A stretch of 64,000 nucleotides of DNA from Cardinium endosymbiont cEper1 of Encarsia pergandiella (GCF_000304455.1 NC_018605.1:35-64034), one strand, 5' to 3'; counted from the stretch's first letter, positions 16,036 to 27,138 are shown. The notes: a model not told the origin generated them from the letters alone. A program made the numbers and translations.

Positions 16036-17952
16036 CTATTTTACTTCTTCAAATTCTGCATCTGTCACATTGCCACTGTCTTCATTACCATTTTTTTGCT
16101 CCATAGTAGGATCAGATGGTTTTTGAGTAGCCTGCGATTTTTGGTAGGCTCTAACCTTTACCTCTTCCCAAATTAGGTTAAGCGGTTCTAATGCACGATC
16201 AATAGCCTCTATATCTTTTGTTGCATGTGCCTTTTTCAAATCCGCTAAAGCAGATTCTATCTGCTTTTTATCTGCTTCTTCTACTTTATCACCCAATTCC
16301 TTGAGTTCTTTTTCTACTTTAAATATAAATAAATCTGCTTGGTTTATTTTATCTATTTGCTCTTTTTCTGCTTTATCTGCCGCTTCGTTGCGTTCTGCTT
16401 CTTCTTTCATCCGTTTGATTTCATCTTCGGTTAAACCAGATGAAGCTTCAATGCGAATTTTTTGTTCTTTTCCCGTTCCTTGATCCTTGGCTGAAACATG
16501 TAATATACCATTCGCATCTACATCAAAAGCAACTTCTATTTTTGGGACACCCTTGGGAGCAGGTTGTATATCAGATAAATGAAACTGGCCAATAGTGCGG
16601 TTGTGCTTGGCCATAGGTCTATTGCCTTGTAACACATGTACCGTAACGGAGGATTGATCGTCTGAAGCAGTAGAGAAAACTTCTGATTTTTTTGTCGGAA
16701 TAGTAGTATTGGCTTCAATCAATTTCGTAAAAACACCCCCTAAAGTTTCAATACCTAGTGATAGTGGAATCACATCCAGCAATACAACATCCTTTACTTC
16801 TCCTGTTAAGACCCCTCCTTGGATAGCGGCCCCTACGGCTACCACTTCATCAGGATTCACACCTTTAGAAGGTTTTTTACCAAAAAAACGGGCTACTTCT
16901 TCTTGAATTTTTGGTATACGGGTAGAGCCACCCACTAAAATAACCTCATGAATTTTATTTTGTGGATCAGCAATGTCGCCAAAAGCATCTTTTAAAGCTT
17001 GCCTACAAGGGGCAAGTGTACGTTTTACCAGGTCATCTACCAGTTTTTCAAACTGCGCCCTAGATAGTTGCTTTACCAAGTGTTTAGGGACCCCATCAAT
17101 AGCTGTAATGTAGGGTAGATTGATCTCTGTAGTGGTTGCACTGGAAAGTTCTATTTTGGCTTTTTCAGCAGCCTCTCTGAGGCGCTGTAGCGCAGTTGGG
17201 TCTTTTCTTAGATCAACCCCTTCTTCTGTTTGAAAATTATCTGCTAGCCAATCAGTTATTTTTTGGTCAAAGTCATCTCCACCTAAATGGATATCGCCAT
17301 TGGTAGATTTAACCTCAAAAACGCCATCACCTAGCTCTAGGATAGAAATATCAAAAGTACCCCCCCCTAAGTCAAATACTGCAATGGTGATATCCTTATT
17401 TTTTTTGTCCAAGCCATAAGCCAAAGCAGCAGCCGTTGGTTCATTAATAATTCGTTTTACCGTCAAACCGGCTATTTCTCCTGCCTCTTTAGTAGCTTGC
17501 CGTTCTGCATCGTTGAAATAGGCAGGAACGGTAATAACTGCCTCTGTAACCGTTGTGCCTAGGTAATCTTCTGCAGAACTTTTCATCTTTTGCAAGATAA
17601 TAGCGGAAATTTCTTGCGGTGTATAGAGGCGATCACCAATCCGCACACGGACGGTATTGTTGGCTCCGCTTTCTACCTTATAAGCCACTTCATTCAGCTC
17701 ATTGGCCACACTACTGTATCCCTTACCCATAAAACGCTTGATGGAGCTTATGGTATTGTGTGGATTGATGATGGCCTGACGTTTGGCAGGATCACCTACT
17801 TTGCGTTCACCCTGTCCACTATTTAAAAAAGCTACTACCGATGGAGTAGTTCTTTTTCCTTCATTATTAGGAATGACCACTGGCTCGTTGCCTTCCATAA
17901 CGGCAACACAGGAGTTAGTGGTTCCTAAATCGATTCCAATTATTTTTCCCAT
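16036..17952 (-). CDS. dnaK: Molecular chaperone DnaK (Hsp70)
   Basis: 638 residues, full length. ATP-dependent cytoplasmic chaperone working with DnaJ and GrpE, neither of which is nearby. The nucleotide-binding domain shows [16 protein letters not shown] at the start, [11 protein letters not shown] near residue 194 and the [11 protein letters not shown] motif. The substrate-binding domain and helical lid follow, and the tail ends in DAEFEEVK, close to the usual EEVK end. Transcribed alone between an upstream MutS-like gene and the terminator at 15985. Confidence 0.98.
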   Translation of the reverse strand: MGKIIGIDLGTTNSCVAVMEGNEPVVIPNNEGKRTTPSVVAFLNSGQGERKVGDPAKRQAIINPHNTISSIKRFMGKGYSSVANELNEVAYKVESGANNTVRVRIGDRLYTPQEISAIILQKMKSSAEDYLGTTVTEAVITVPAYFNDAERQATKEAGEIAGLTVKRIINEPTAAALAYGLDKKNKDITIAVFDLGGGTFDISILELGDGVFEVKSTNGDIHLGGDDFDQKITDWLADNFQTEEGVDLRKDPTALQRLREAAEKAKIELSSATTTEINLPYITAIDGVPKHLVKQLSRAQFEKLVDDLVKRTLAPCRQALKDAFGDIADPQNKIHEVILVGGSTRIPKIQEEVARFFGKKPSKGVNPDEVVAVGAAIQGGVLTGEVKDVVLLDVIPLSLGIETLGGVFTKLIEANTTIPTKKSEVFSTASDDQSSVTVHVLQGNRPMAKHNRTIGQFHLSDIQPAPKGVPKIEVAFDVDANGILHVSAKDQGTGKEQKIRIEASSGLTEDEIKRMKEEAERNEAADKAEKEQIDKINQADLFIFKVEKELKELGDKVEEADKKQIESALADLKKAHATKDIEAIDRALEPLNLIWEEVKVRAYQKSQATQKPSDPTMEQKNGNEDSGNVTDAEFEEVK

Positions 17953-18123
17953 GTCTAATTTCTATTTTGTTTGTATTGGACCATGCGCTCTATATCGAGC
18001 TACTTATTTAGCTTCATTTAGATTGGGATCCTACAAAGTCCATGCCAAATCCATTAGTTTGTAGCAAATTGTGTCAAAATGACATAATTTGCGTATACAT
18101 ACTACTTTCAAAATGATGGCGTA

Positions 18124-20268
18124 CTATTCTCTAAAGCTTTTGCGGTACCGTTCTGGGTGGTTGATAATATCTCTGGCTTGTTCCAACATTTCGGTTGCAT
18201 ACCCCTGATCTGCTAGTATATCAATCGCAATCGTTTGGTTTGAAGCACCAGGGATTACTTTATAGGTGTAGTGAATTTTTCCATTTTTGCCTATAGATTT
18301 GATAAACACTTTATAGTTCTTAAATCCTTTTTGGGGTTCACGTTGTTGTAAAAGCATGACCACTGGATAGTGGGTCGCTACTATATTAAAAGCATTGCTA
18401 TATTGGGCAATATAATTTAATACAGAATATTCTGCTGCTGCCCCCTCTACTGGATTGGTGCCACTAAAAGGTTCATCAAAAATAGTAAAACTAAATTCCT
18501 CTTTTTTTAACTGTTTTAATAATTTTAAATGAGACTGAAAACGATCTACTTCTGCCATAAAGAGTGATTTACCCGCAGCAATGTCATCGGTAATCTCTAT
18601 ATAGGTATTGATTTTGCTAAATGGGGTCAATTCACAGGATTTAGCTGGCGTAATACCAAATGTTTGGCTTAACACAACCGCTGTAGCCACACCTGTTAAA
18701 AAGGTAGATTTACCACCTGCATTGGGACCGGTAACAATAACATTACATGTATTATTTAGCGCATCCATAGTCAGATCATTCCCAACCGCTGTAGTAGGGG
18801 TAAGCATCGGGTTCCACATTTCAACAAGTGCCAATCGAGGTTTTGTATAGGCTTTAGGTGGTAACAATTTGGCAAATGTATAGCGATGTGGCCCATTTAG
18901 CGCAGCTGTTTCCTCTATAAGGGTGGCGATAGAGACAAAAGCATCTAATTCCCCTAAGGCATACATGGCATCATGTAAAACAGCCTTATGGGCTAGAAAA
19001 AGCTTGTAACTGGCCAATAGCTTTCCGGCATGATTCCGGAGATAGGACCAAGAACGGAGGGGCAACTCCTCTAGATAACGCAATAAATTCCCTACTTCAG
19101 AGGATTCGTTTAGATGGGCCAATAGCCTGTTAATGGGTTCAAGGTTTAGGCCATAGTGTGCTGCTAAAGTAGGATTTTGCTGTACCAATGTATCGATCTT
19201 TTTAGCCGTTATCAAAAAGTTTTGTACATCTGCCATACGTAAAGCAAGGTGGTGCAACACGCCTGCATATTCTTTGTAGTTGCGATATCCTTTGTAATAT
19301 TGATAGAAGGAATGTATGGTATATAATATAGTCGGAACATAAAGTACAGCACTAAGATCATGAGTACTACCACCTGCTTGTTTAAGTTCTTGAATTCCTA
19401 TGTAGGTATGGTATATATTATATACAGGTAGCCAGTTTAGGTACAGCTTTGAGAATAAGTTCCTACTGGTATGAGGAGGTATAAATTGATAGAATATTCC
19501 TGCAATAGGCAGCCCTATTAGAGGATACCAAATATAATTACTATAAATGTTCCAAATATCTCGGAGCCATATTTTTTTGGTTTGCAATGCAGTAGCCGAT
19601 TTATTTGAAGCAGCAGAACCGGTATAAAAGAGTCTGGTCAAATATTTGTCATATTCTTTGGGATAGAGCGGGTCTGTTTCAGTCCAAAAAGATAACATTG
19701 CTTTTTCAGATGGTTGGTAATGTTGCAACGCACTTTTTAAATCATTGTAAAGTGGTCTGTCTTGGCACAACAAAGCTACAAACTGCTGCCGTTTTGTAAG
19801 GGATTCCAGATCCGCAATAGGTGCGCCTATTAGTGAAGCAAGCGCCCCCTCTCCTAAAACTGTAAGGGTCTTATTGATTCTAGATAAAAAATGATAATCT
19901 GGTGCAGTAGTGGTCCCATAAAAAAGATGCAAATCATTCCAACCATATGGGTTGAATAAGCTTTGCTGATAGCGCTTCTGATAGTAACTACTTTTGGCAA
20001 AAATTTCATTGAATACTACATCCCGCTCTGCTCTTGGTGAAAGATGGATTTGGGTAATATCTATATTCGATGCTTTGGCTTCTTTAATTTGATTGGCCTT
20101 TGGAAAAGGCTTTACGGATTCAGAGAATGATTTTAAATAGTGATCCGCCAATTGGGTAGCCATCGAGGGAGCCTCTTCAACAGCTATAGCAAAAGTTGGT
20201 AAACAAAATAAAAAGGATAAATATGAAATAATACGCATAAAAATTAAGAAAAAGAAAATAGCGTGCAT
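18124..20268 (-). CDS. Exported or membrane-bound MutS-like ATPase
   Basis: 714 residues. The C-terminal third is a MutS domain V ATPase: Walker A GPNAGGKST at 514-522, IEITDDIAAGKSLFMAEV, Walker B FTIFDEP at 595-600 and a VATHYP switch motif. Mismatch-binding domain I is absent. The N-terminus is hydrophobic and a start at Met 11 (20238) would give a good signal peptide, RIISYLSFLFCLPTFAIAV. Further hydrophobic stretches lie at about 246-260 and 305-325. Membrane-spanning MutS relatives occur in Bacteroidota, but their job is unknown to me. An ATPase with an export signal is odd unless the first segment is an anchor that keeps the ATPase domain inside. Confidence 0.8.
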   Translation of the reverse strand: MHAIFFFLIFMRIISYLSFLFCLPTFAIAVEEAPSMATQLADHYLKSFSESVKPFPKANQIKEAKASNIDITQIHLSPRAERDVVFNEIFAKSSYYQKRYQQSLFNPYGWNDLHLFYGTTTAPDYHFLSRINKTLTVLGEGALASLIGAPIADLESLTKRQQFVALLCQDRPLYNDLKSALQHYQPSEKAMLSFWTETDPLYPKEYDKYLTRLFYTGSAASNKSATALQTKKIWLRDIWNIYSNYIWYPLIGLPIAGIFYQFIPPHTSRNLFSKLYLNWLPVYNIYHTYIGIQELKQAGGSTHDLSAVLYVPTILYTIHSFYQYYKGYRNYKEYAGVLHHLALRMADVQNFLITAKKIDTLVQQNPTLAAHYGLNLEPINRLLAHLNESSEVGNLLRYLEELPLRSWSYLRNHAGKLLASYKLFLAHKAVLHDAMYALGELDAFVSIATLIEETAALNGPHRYTFAKLLPPKAYTKPRLALVEMWNPMLTPTTAVGNDLTMDALNNTCNVIVTGPNAGGKSTFLTGVATAVVLSQTFGITPAKSCELTPFSKINTYIEITDDIAAGKSLFMAEVDRFQSHLKLLKQLKKEEFSFTIFDEPFSGTNPVEGAAAEYSVLNYIAQYSNAFNIVATHYPVVMLLQQREPQKGFKNYKVFIKSIGKNGKIHYTYKVIPGASNQTIAIDILADQGYATEMLEQARDIINHPERYRKSFRE

Positions 20269-20413
20269 GTATTCACTTTAATCAGTTGGTATAAAGCGAA
20301 GACAACTGCAACAACCTTATGTAAAAAACGCACATAGATGCTAAATCTAGTTTAACAAAACTATGAAATATACATAAATTTTTACTAAATTAGGGTTAGA
20401 AACAAAATTTTTG

Positions 20414-21924
20414 ATGCAAAAAACCACTATGATACAACCCATTTCTTTACTGTGGTTAAAAAAATGGTTACAAGTTATTTTCCCTATTAGAAAGGGGGAA
20501 AAGCAAAAAATTTTTCTCCTTCTTTTTTTAAAATTTCTTATTTCTTTTGTCTACTGCATTTTAGTTGCACTTAAAGATACCGTTTTGGTGACCGCTGATG
20601 CTTCTGCTGCTGAGGTAATTCCTATTATAAAAGGATTTATTATTTTTCCTATTTCTATAGGGGTCGTTCTATTGTACACAAAATTAAACAATTGTTTAAA
20701 GCAGTCTACCCTCTTTTATGGTACCATCCTTTTTTTCTTAGCCTTGATTCTTTTATATGGTTTTCTGCTATATCCCCATGCAAATAAAGTAAGTCCCTAT
20801 GCTATGGCAGATTGGTTCAGTAGGTATACAGGTGGTAAATATTTGCATTGGATTACTGCATTCCGCCATTGGATCCACGTATTATTTTTTGTGGTTGCTG
20901 AACTTTGGGGACAAGTGGCACTGATGTTACTCTATTGGAGTTTTGTAAACCATGTTTGTAAAATTCAAGATGCGAAACGCTTCTATGCTATTTTAATTGC
21001 TGCAGGAGATGTTGCACTGATTATTAGTGGGCCACTGGTTCTAGCGTATACTAAAAAATATAGCCATAGTGATTTTGTATATACGGTACAAGCCTTAGTA
21101 AAGTATGTAGCTTGTAGTTGCGTAGCCATTTTATTGACCTACTGGTTTACCAATCGTATGGTAAAACCAGGTCTTATAAATGTAAGCCGTAATGCCCCTG
21201 CCCAAAAATTACATTTATCGCTCTGGAAGAGTCTAAAACATGTGGCTTCTTCGCCATATTTAGGAAATATAGCCATTATGGTGGTTGCCTGTGGACTATC
21301 CATCAATATTGTAGAAGGGACCTGGAAATCTTATCTGAAAGAAGCCTTTCCAAGGGCGGTAGATTATCAAACTTTTATATCCAAACTAAATTTTTGGACC
21401 GGGATCATTGCGCTGCTGCTCTCTCTTTTTTTTAGCGGAGGTATTTTAAGAAAATTTGGGTGGAGAAAAACTGCACGGATTGTACCTGTAATGATTGGGA
21501 TAATGGGTTCTCTATTTTTTTTAATGAGTTATACTAAAAATCATGCACCTTTCTTAACAAACTGGATCGGATCTAAGCTGGTTTTATATATTGTGATCTT
21601 TGGTGGCGTCCATAATATAATGGCAAAATCTATCAAGTATGCGTTTTTTGATAAAACAACCCAAATGGCTTATATTCCACTTGATCCAGAGGCAAAAATT
21701 AAAGGGAAAGCAGCTGTAGATCTATTGGGATCTCGCTTAGGAAAAGCAGGTTCTTCTTGTATCCAAATTGGATTGCTTGAACTGCTACATACCAGTAGCA
21801 TGCAACCGCTTTCAGGTATATTATTTTTTTTTTGCTGATCACCAATATTATGTGGTACCGCGCAGCTGGTAATATTGATGAACAACTCCATAAATTAGAA
21901 GCAGAAGGCGCTAAAAATAGTTAG
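20414..21924 (+). pseudogene. tlc: ATP/ADP translocase (Tlc/NTT family), frameshifted near the C-terminus
   Basis: Inner-membrane carrier that exchanges host ATP for ADP, a hallmark of obligate intracellular bacteria. About a dozen hydrophobic segments are present. The family signature region includes the N-terminal LKDTVLVT and, later, GGVHNIMAKSIKYAFFDKTTQMAYIPLDPEAKIKGKAAVD (given here in two linked motifs: KYAFFDKTTQMAYIPLD and KIKGKAAVDLLGSRLGK). The frame from ATG 20414 stops at 21838 after a run of ten T (21824-21833). One extra T would restore a frame to 21924 with a plausible charged tail (NIDEQLHKLEAEGAKNS) and about 503 residues, the family's usual length. Slippage at the T run could still give full-length protein, so loss of function is not certain. 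Confidence 0.85.
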
Positions 21925-22026
21925 TAATTCGTCTGTTGGATGGAGGTTAAAATGGCTGAGCATTATATATTTCAACTAATTTTGATACATTCATAATTGG
22001 ATCCTTTGGTAATTTTGGTTCTATTT

Positions 22027-22860
22027 GGTTCTGTCTCGTCTGTTTTAAGGAGTAAATTATTTTAGTAATTTTAGTCAAAAATTGACTAAAATGTTTAGTA
22101 TTACCTGTAGATTATTGCCCTATTTTAAAGGATTTTGTTCATCACCAGAGTTAATTCTTCTATTTGTGTATATGAAATGTCGTTTTTCATTAAGCTATAG
22201 AGACTTGGAAGAGATGATGCGTATGAGAGGCGCAAAGATTGACCATTCTACTTTACAAAGGTGGGTCATTAAGTTCATTCCACTCATAGATCAAGAAGAT
22301 AAGAAAAAGAAAACGCCCCGTTGGTAGTAGCTGGAGAATGGATGAAACTTACGTCAAACTAAATGGTAAGTGGATTTATTTATATAGAGCAGTAGATCGT
22401 TATGGAGATACAGTTGATTTTTTTCTAAGTGCACATAGAGACAAGTCTGCAGCTATTTCTTTTTTTCGTAAGGTTATCAAAGATAATAACACTCCAGCCA
22501 AAGTGGTAGTTGACAAAAGCGGTAGTAATAAGGCGGCTCTTGATACGTTAAATACAGAAATAGATCAAGATCACAAGATTCAAATATTTCAAAATAAATA
22601 CTTGAACAATAGAATCGAACAAGATCATAGGTTTATCACAAAACGGATAAAACCTATGTTGGGATTTAAAAGTTTCCATTCAGCTAACATTACCATTACA
22701 GGAATAGAAAATATTAGAATCATTCAAAAAGGACAATTAATCGGATCTAAAAAACAGGTATCTACTTTTGAGAACTTTGCTAAACTTATGGTCGCATAAT
22801 ATCCAAAATTCAAGACAAGGAATAGAACTATACAAAATCAAATACAGATGCGACAGAACC
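22027..22860 (+). mobile_element. IS6-family insertion sequence, copy 2, with broken transposase
   Basis: Bounded by GGTTCTGTC at 22027 and GCGACAGAACC ending at 22860, 834 bp. The flanks (TTCTATTT and AGAAGATT) do not form a target duplication. It lies between the translocase gene and murA, 14 bases from the murA stop codon. Confidence 0.9.
22082..22799 (+). pseudogene. IS6-family transposase with a frameshift
   Basis: Two pieces of one transposase. The first (22082-22327, TTG start) ends at DQEDKKKKTPRW where intact copies read DQEVRKRKRPVGSS. The second (22338-22799) resumes at WRMDETYVKLNGKW and contains the remaining catalytic residues (VVVDKSGSN, NNRIEQDHRF). Comparison with the copy at 36046 shows one inserted A within the GAAGATAAG stretch (about 22292-22300). 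This copy should be inactive. Confidence 0.9.
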
Positions 22861-22874
22861 AGAAGATTTTGCAT

Positions 22875-24182
22875 CTATGAAACCCTTTCAATTGATGCAC
22901 CTAAGTTATTGAGGCGTTGGTCAATGCATTCATATCCTCGATCAATTTGGCCAATATTTTCAATCGTACTTGTGCCTTCTGCAGCTAGTGCAGCAATTAA
23001 TAAAGCGATGCCAGCTCTAATATCACTTGAACTCATATGGGTACCCTGTAGCCTATGGTGAGGGCCTAAGCCTACTATATGGATCCTATGTGGATCGCAT
23101 AAGACTAGCCGTGCACCCATTTCAATCAAGTGGTCTACAAAAAAGAGCCTGCTTTCAAACATTTTTTGGTGGATTAAAATATGACCTTGTGCATGTACAG
23201 CAGTTACAACCGCAATACTAATTAAATCAGCAGGTATACCTGGCCAAATTGCATCATACAGCGTTACTAGCTTCCCATCCATTTCTGTTTTAATAGCATG
23301 GCAAGGTTGCAATGGAATATGCAATTTATGCTCTTGTGTTTCTATCACAATACCCAACTGTTTAAAACAATACCAAATGGGTGCAAAAAATTTAATAGGC
23401 ACATCTGTAATCGTTAGTGCTGATTGGGTAGCTGCAGCTAATCCAATAAAACTTCCAATTTCCAATAGATCGGGCAAAATGGTATGGGTAGTGCCCCTGA
23501 GTCCTTGTACGCCCTCTATGGTTAATACATTAGAGCCAATACCTGTGATACGCGCACCCATGGCTATCAGCATATGGCAAAGTTGTTGTATATGCGGCTC
23601 ACAAGCGGCAGGATAAATAATGGTTTTGCCTTTGGCCATGCTGGCAGCCATAATCAAATTTGCGGTGCCCGTTACCGATGCTTCTGGCATCAGTACATCA
23701 GCGCCCTTCAACGCAGCGCATTTCGCTTCCCAAGTTGCTTTGGCACCATCGTAGTAAAAAGCAACCCCTAATTGTTCAAATCCTTCAAAATGCGCATGTA
23801 AGCCTCTGCGTCCAATTCGGTCTCCTCCAGGCTTTGCTATGGCTACTTGCTTAAAACGGATTAAGAGCGGAGCCAGTAACATAATAGAGCCCCTTACTTT
23901 AGTGTACGTTTGTCGGAATACTGTGGTACACATCACCTTTTTATCAAGATCCATTGCACAAAATTGATACCCTCCATCATCCAATGGGGTAATGCTAACC
24001 CCTAGCAGGACCAGTAGTTTCATCAGATGTTGTACATCTGTAATGTTGGGAATATTGTATAAAGTCACAACTTGATCGGTCAGTAAGGTGGCACATATCA
24101 CCTGCAGTGCTTCATTTTTTGACCCTTGTGGTTTAATGGTGCCAGACAATTGGCGCCCTCCATGGATAATAAATTTGCCCAT
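22875..24182 (-). CDS. murA: UDP-GlcNAc 1-carboxyvinyltransferase, Asp-type active site
   Basis: 435 residues. First committed step of peptidoglycan synthesis: enolpyruvyl transfer from PEP to UDP-GlcNAc. The GSKNEAL motif with Lys 22 and Asn 23 is present. The loop that carries the catalytic, fosfomycin-reactive Cys 115 in E. coli reads PGGDRIGRRGL here, with Asp 121. Asp at this place is known in naturally fosfomycin-insensitive MurA (for example Chlamydia, Mycobacterium) and, as I recall, in Bacteroidota. It lies 37 bases after the DUF4290 gene. The stop codon is 14 bases from an IS6 end. Confidence 0.96.
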   Translation of the reverse strand: MGKFIIHGGRQLSGTIKPQGSKNEALQVICATLLTDQVVTLYNIPNITDVQHLMKLLVLLGVSITPLDDGGYQFCAMDLDKKVMCTTVFRQTYTKVRGSIMLLAPLLIRFKQVAIAKPGGDRIGRRGLHAHFEGFEQLGVAFYYDGAKATWEAKCAALKGADVLMPEASVTGTANLIMAASMAKGKTIIYPAACEPHIQQLCHMLIAMGARITGIGSNVLTIEGVQGLRGTTHTILPDLLEIGSFIGLAAATQSALTITDVPIKFFAPIWYCFKQLGIVIETQEHKLHIPLQPCHAIKTEMDGKLVTLYDAIWPGIPADLISIAVVTAVHAQGHILIHQKMFESRLFFVDHLIEMGARLVLCDPHRIHIVGLGPHHRLQGTHMSSSDIRAGIALLIAALAAEGTSTIENIGQIDRGYECIDQRLNNLGASIERVS

Positions 24183-24219
24183 TGCTTTAATTTTATACTA
24201 CCCTATGTATGGGGCCTAG

Positions 24220-24816
24220 CTACTTTTTAGCAGTGCTGACTTTGATTTGATACTTGTTTCTAGACTTTTGACCATTTACACCTTCATCTGGTAGTGTCCG
24301 TATTATTTCTACATCAAGTATTGTACCATCTGGTATCATTCGCTTGATATCTTGCATCATTCTTTCATTACTGATGTAATCGTTGTTCCATGTGCTACTA
24401 AGACGGCGCATAAGCTTTCCAGCTGCTATAAGCATTTGCTGCTGTTCTTTAAGCGTGAGCAAGGTAGTAATTTTTTTCAAAAGTGATTCCATATGTCGCC
24501 CATAATATTTGTATCTGATTAGCTTAACAAAGGGCATATGCGCATAATGGGGTTGACTACTTTCTCGTTTAATAGGTTTGGGATTGGGGCTATCGATATC
24601 TAACTTGTAATCTGACAGGATAAAAAGATCACCCCAACGTTTTTCAAGAGATTCTGCATTAGGATTAACCACTTCCATCAGCTTTACAATACTATGGGCC
24701 TTTTGCGTGCGAACCGATTTATCCTTAATCGCTGCGATTTGTTCCATAAGCTTTTGTATATTTCTACCATACTCTTTAAGGATTAAAGGCGATCTAGTTG
24801 TATTATAGTCGTACAT
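24220..24816 (-). CDS. DUF4290 family protein
   Basis: 198 residues, no known function. The start YDYNTTRSPLILKEYGRN and the helical middle match DUF4290, a Bacteroidota family often found next to murA, as here. It is mostly helical and charged, with no signal peptide or membrane segment. Its tail ends in basic residues. It lies between the helicase gene and murA on the same strand, spaced as in an operon. Confidence 0.85.
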   Translation of the reverse strand: MYDYNTTRSPLILKEYGRNIQKLMEQIAAIKDKSVRTQKAHSIVKLMEVVNPNAESLEKRWGDLFILSDYKLDIDSPNPKPIKRESSQPHYAHMPFVKLIRYKYYGRHMESLLKKITTLLTLKEQQQMLIAAGKLMRRLSSTWNNDYISNERMMQDIKRMIPDGTILDVEIIRTLPDEGVNGQKSRNKYQIKVSTAKK

Positions 24817-24849
24817 TATGGGTTATTGGGTTATAATAATAAATAATAT

Positions 24850-27138
24850 TCAATAGGCCTTCTGTTTAGAAGGCAGTATCTCTAGTTTTGCATAATTTAA
24901 CAATAAAGTCTTTTCCCCGAATTTATGAAAAAGAATAACAGCTTTACGCATGGTTGAAGATTCCACCAACTGCAAGACTTTTCCTACACCAAAATGAAGA
25001 TGTTGGACAGTATGGCCAACCTGTATAGCACTAGGATCAGTAGGAATGCGTAGTCTAGCAGGTGCCACCATGGGGCCAATAGTGCGGATCGGTTTGTTGG
25101 ACTGCTTTTGGGTGGCCATAGGCTTACCAGTATGGAGCGTATCCGTCGCTACCCTTTTAGCCATAGCTTTGGTTGCCGTATGGTCCATCCAACCCATCTC
25201 TTTTAAAAAACGACTTGGCTGAACATTGGCTAATTTGCCAAATCGGTATCTGCTTAATGCATAAGACAGCGTTAATTTTAGTTGGGCACGGGTAACAGCT
25301 ACGTAAAGAAGACGCCTTTCTTCTTCTAAGTCTGCTTTGCTGCCCAACATCATAGCAGAAGGGAAGAGCTCTTCTTCCATGCCTACCAGGTATACGCATT
25401 TAAATTCTAGCCCTTTTGCCGCATGGATCGTCATTAGTGTAATGGAATCTTCATTTGAATTTTCTTTATCTGCACTAGTAATCAATGCTATTTCTTGTAA
25501 AAAACTGCCTAGAGTTGGATCATGGTGGTCAGGGTGGTCTACAAACTGTTTGATGCTATTTAACAGTTCTTGGATATGTTCATAGCGGGTTAATCCCTCT
25601 ACTGTTTTATCTTCATGAAGTTCCTTGAGTAGACCAGATGCTTTGGCCATGTAGTCTGCTATAGCATATGCATTTTCTTTTTCTAGCTTTAAAGTAGCGG
25701 TATGAATCAATGTTACAAAACGGGCTACAGCGGCTGCAGTAGCACCACTTAAAAAGTCATTTACATTACCCAGTACAGTCCAGAAGGGAACCATTTTTTC
25801 AGCTGAAATAGAAAGAATTTTATTAATAGTAGTAGGGCCTATTCCCCTTCTAGGGAAGTTAATAATCCTTCTAAAAGCTTCCGTATCATTATGGTTTACT
25901 ACCAAACGCAAATAGGCTAAAAGATCCTTGACTTCTTTGCGTTGATAAAACGAAAGTCCCCCAATGATCCGGTAAGGAATATTCTTTTTACGGAGTGCTT
26001 CCTCAAAATTCCGGGATTGATTATTGGTACGATACAAGATGGCAAAATCGCGATAAAGCAGTTGGTGGTTCAATTTTTCTGCTAAAATATTATCTGCGAT
26101 CAACCGACTTTCTTCCATATCTGACATAGTCGTCAGCACCTCAATGGGGGCACCCATAGGATTGGCGGTCCAAACTTTTTTCTTTAATTGTGTTTCGTTA
26201 TAGCTAATAATACAGTTGGCTGCATCTACAATATGTTGGGTAGAGCGGTAATTTTGTTCCAGCTTGATCATTTGATGATCAGGATAGTCATGGACAAAAT
26301 GCAAAATATTTTGAATATCGGCACCTCTAAATGCATAAATACTCTGTGCATCATCTCCCACTACGCAAATATTTTGGTGGTAGGCAGCTAGTTTTTTTGC
26401 AATACAGTATTGAACCAAGTTGGTATCTTGAAACTCATCAATAAATATATAGCGAAATTGTTGTTGATACTTTTCACTTAATGCAGGATGATCATATAGC
26501 AGCTTATGTGTCTGTACCAATAGATCATCAAAATCCATTGCACCAGCTTGCAAGCAGTAATGGGTATATTTTATAAAAATTTCACTAAATCTAGGCATAC
26601 GCATATAGGCATCCTCTTTTTGATAGGTTGGATCTGCAGCGTAGCCCTTTGGCGTAATCAATTTGTTTTTAGCATGGGAAATACGTCCTAATATAATACT
26701 TGGTTTATATACTTTCTCATCAAGATCTATTCCCTTAATAATTTGTTTGATAAGTGACTTACTGTCGTCTGTATCATAAATACTAAAATTGGAAGGATAT
26801 CCCAAACTATTGGCTTCATATCGCAATAGTTTCATAAATACACTGTGAAAGGTTCCTAGCCATATCGCTTTAGTGCCATTGCCTACTACCTGGGTGATCC
26901 GTTGACGCATTTCAGAAGCCGCTTTGTTGGTAAAGGTTAAAGCGAGAATTTGATCAGCTGTTGCTTTGTTTTCCTTAAGGAGATGGGCTATTCTGGCCGT
27001 TAATACTTTGGTTTTACCTGAGCCAGCACCTGCTACCACAATGGAGGGACCTTCGGTATGGGTAACTGCTTTTTTTTGCATCTGATTAAGTCCAGAAAGA
27101 TAGGATGCTTCTGTAGCTGGTTTCGTTGTGATGACCAT
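24850..27138 (-). CDS. uvrD: UvrD/PcrA-type DNA helicase
   Basis: 762 residues, superfamily 1 3'-5' helicase for repair and clearing of replication blocks. Visible motifs are the Q-motif (LNQMQKKAVTH), Walker A VAGAGSGKTKVLT, FIDEFQDTN (motif II), QNYRST and, near residue 570, TIHAAKGLEF and VAVTRA. The C-terminal region contains VGHTVQHLHFGVGKVLQ, a Tudor-like tail also known in PcrA. It is complete and starts with ATG at 27138. Confidence 0.95.
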   Translation of the reverse strand: MVITTKPATEASYLSGLNQMQKKAVTHTEGPSIVVAGAGSGKTKVLTARIAHLLKENKATADQILALTFTNKAASEMRQRITQVVGNGTKAIWLGTFHSVFMKLLRYEANSLGYPSNFSIYDTDDSKSLIKQIIKGIDLDEKVYKPSIILGRISHAKNKLITPKGYAADPTYQKEDAYMRMPRFSEIFIKYTHYCLQAGAMDFDDLLVQTHKLLYDHPALSEKYQQQFRYIFIDEFQDTNLVQYCIAKKLAAYHQNICVVGDDAQSIYAFRGADIQNILHFVHDYPDHQMIKLEQNYRSTQHIVDAANCIISYNETQLKKKVWTANPMGAPIEVLTTMSDMEESRLIADNILAEKLNHQLLYRDFAILYRTNNQSRNFEEALRKKNIPYRIIGGLSFYQRKEVKDLLAYLRLVVNHNDTEAFRRIINFPRRGIGPTTINKILSISAEKMVPFWTVLGNVNDFLSGATAAAVARFVTLIHTATLKLEKENAYAIADYMAKASGLLKELHEDKTVEGLTRYEHIQELLNSIKQFVDHPDHHDPTLGSFLQEIALITSADKENSNEDSITLMTIHAAKGLEFKCVYLVGMEEELFPSAMMLGSKADLEEERRLLYVAVTRAQLKLTLSYALSRYRFGKLANVQPSRFLKEMGWMDHTATKAMAKRVATDTLHTGKPMATQKQSNKPIRTIGPMVAPARLRIPTDPSAIQVGHTVQHLHFGVGKVLQLVESSTMRKAVILFHKFGEKTLLLNYAKLEILPSKQKAY

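Noticed and set aside
22280-22345. Programmed frameshift in the IS6 transposase copy 2
   Set aside because: The other copies encode the transposase in one frame, and this copy differs by a single inserted A; damage is the simpler reading.
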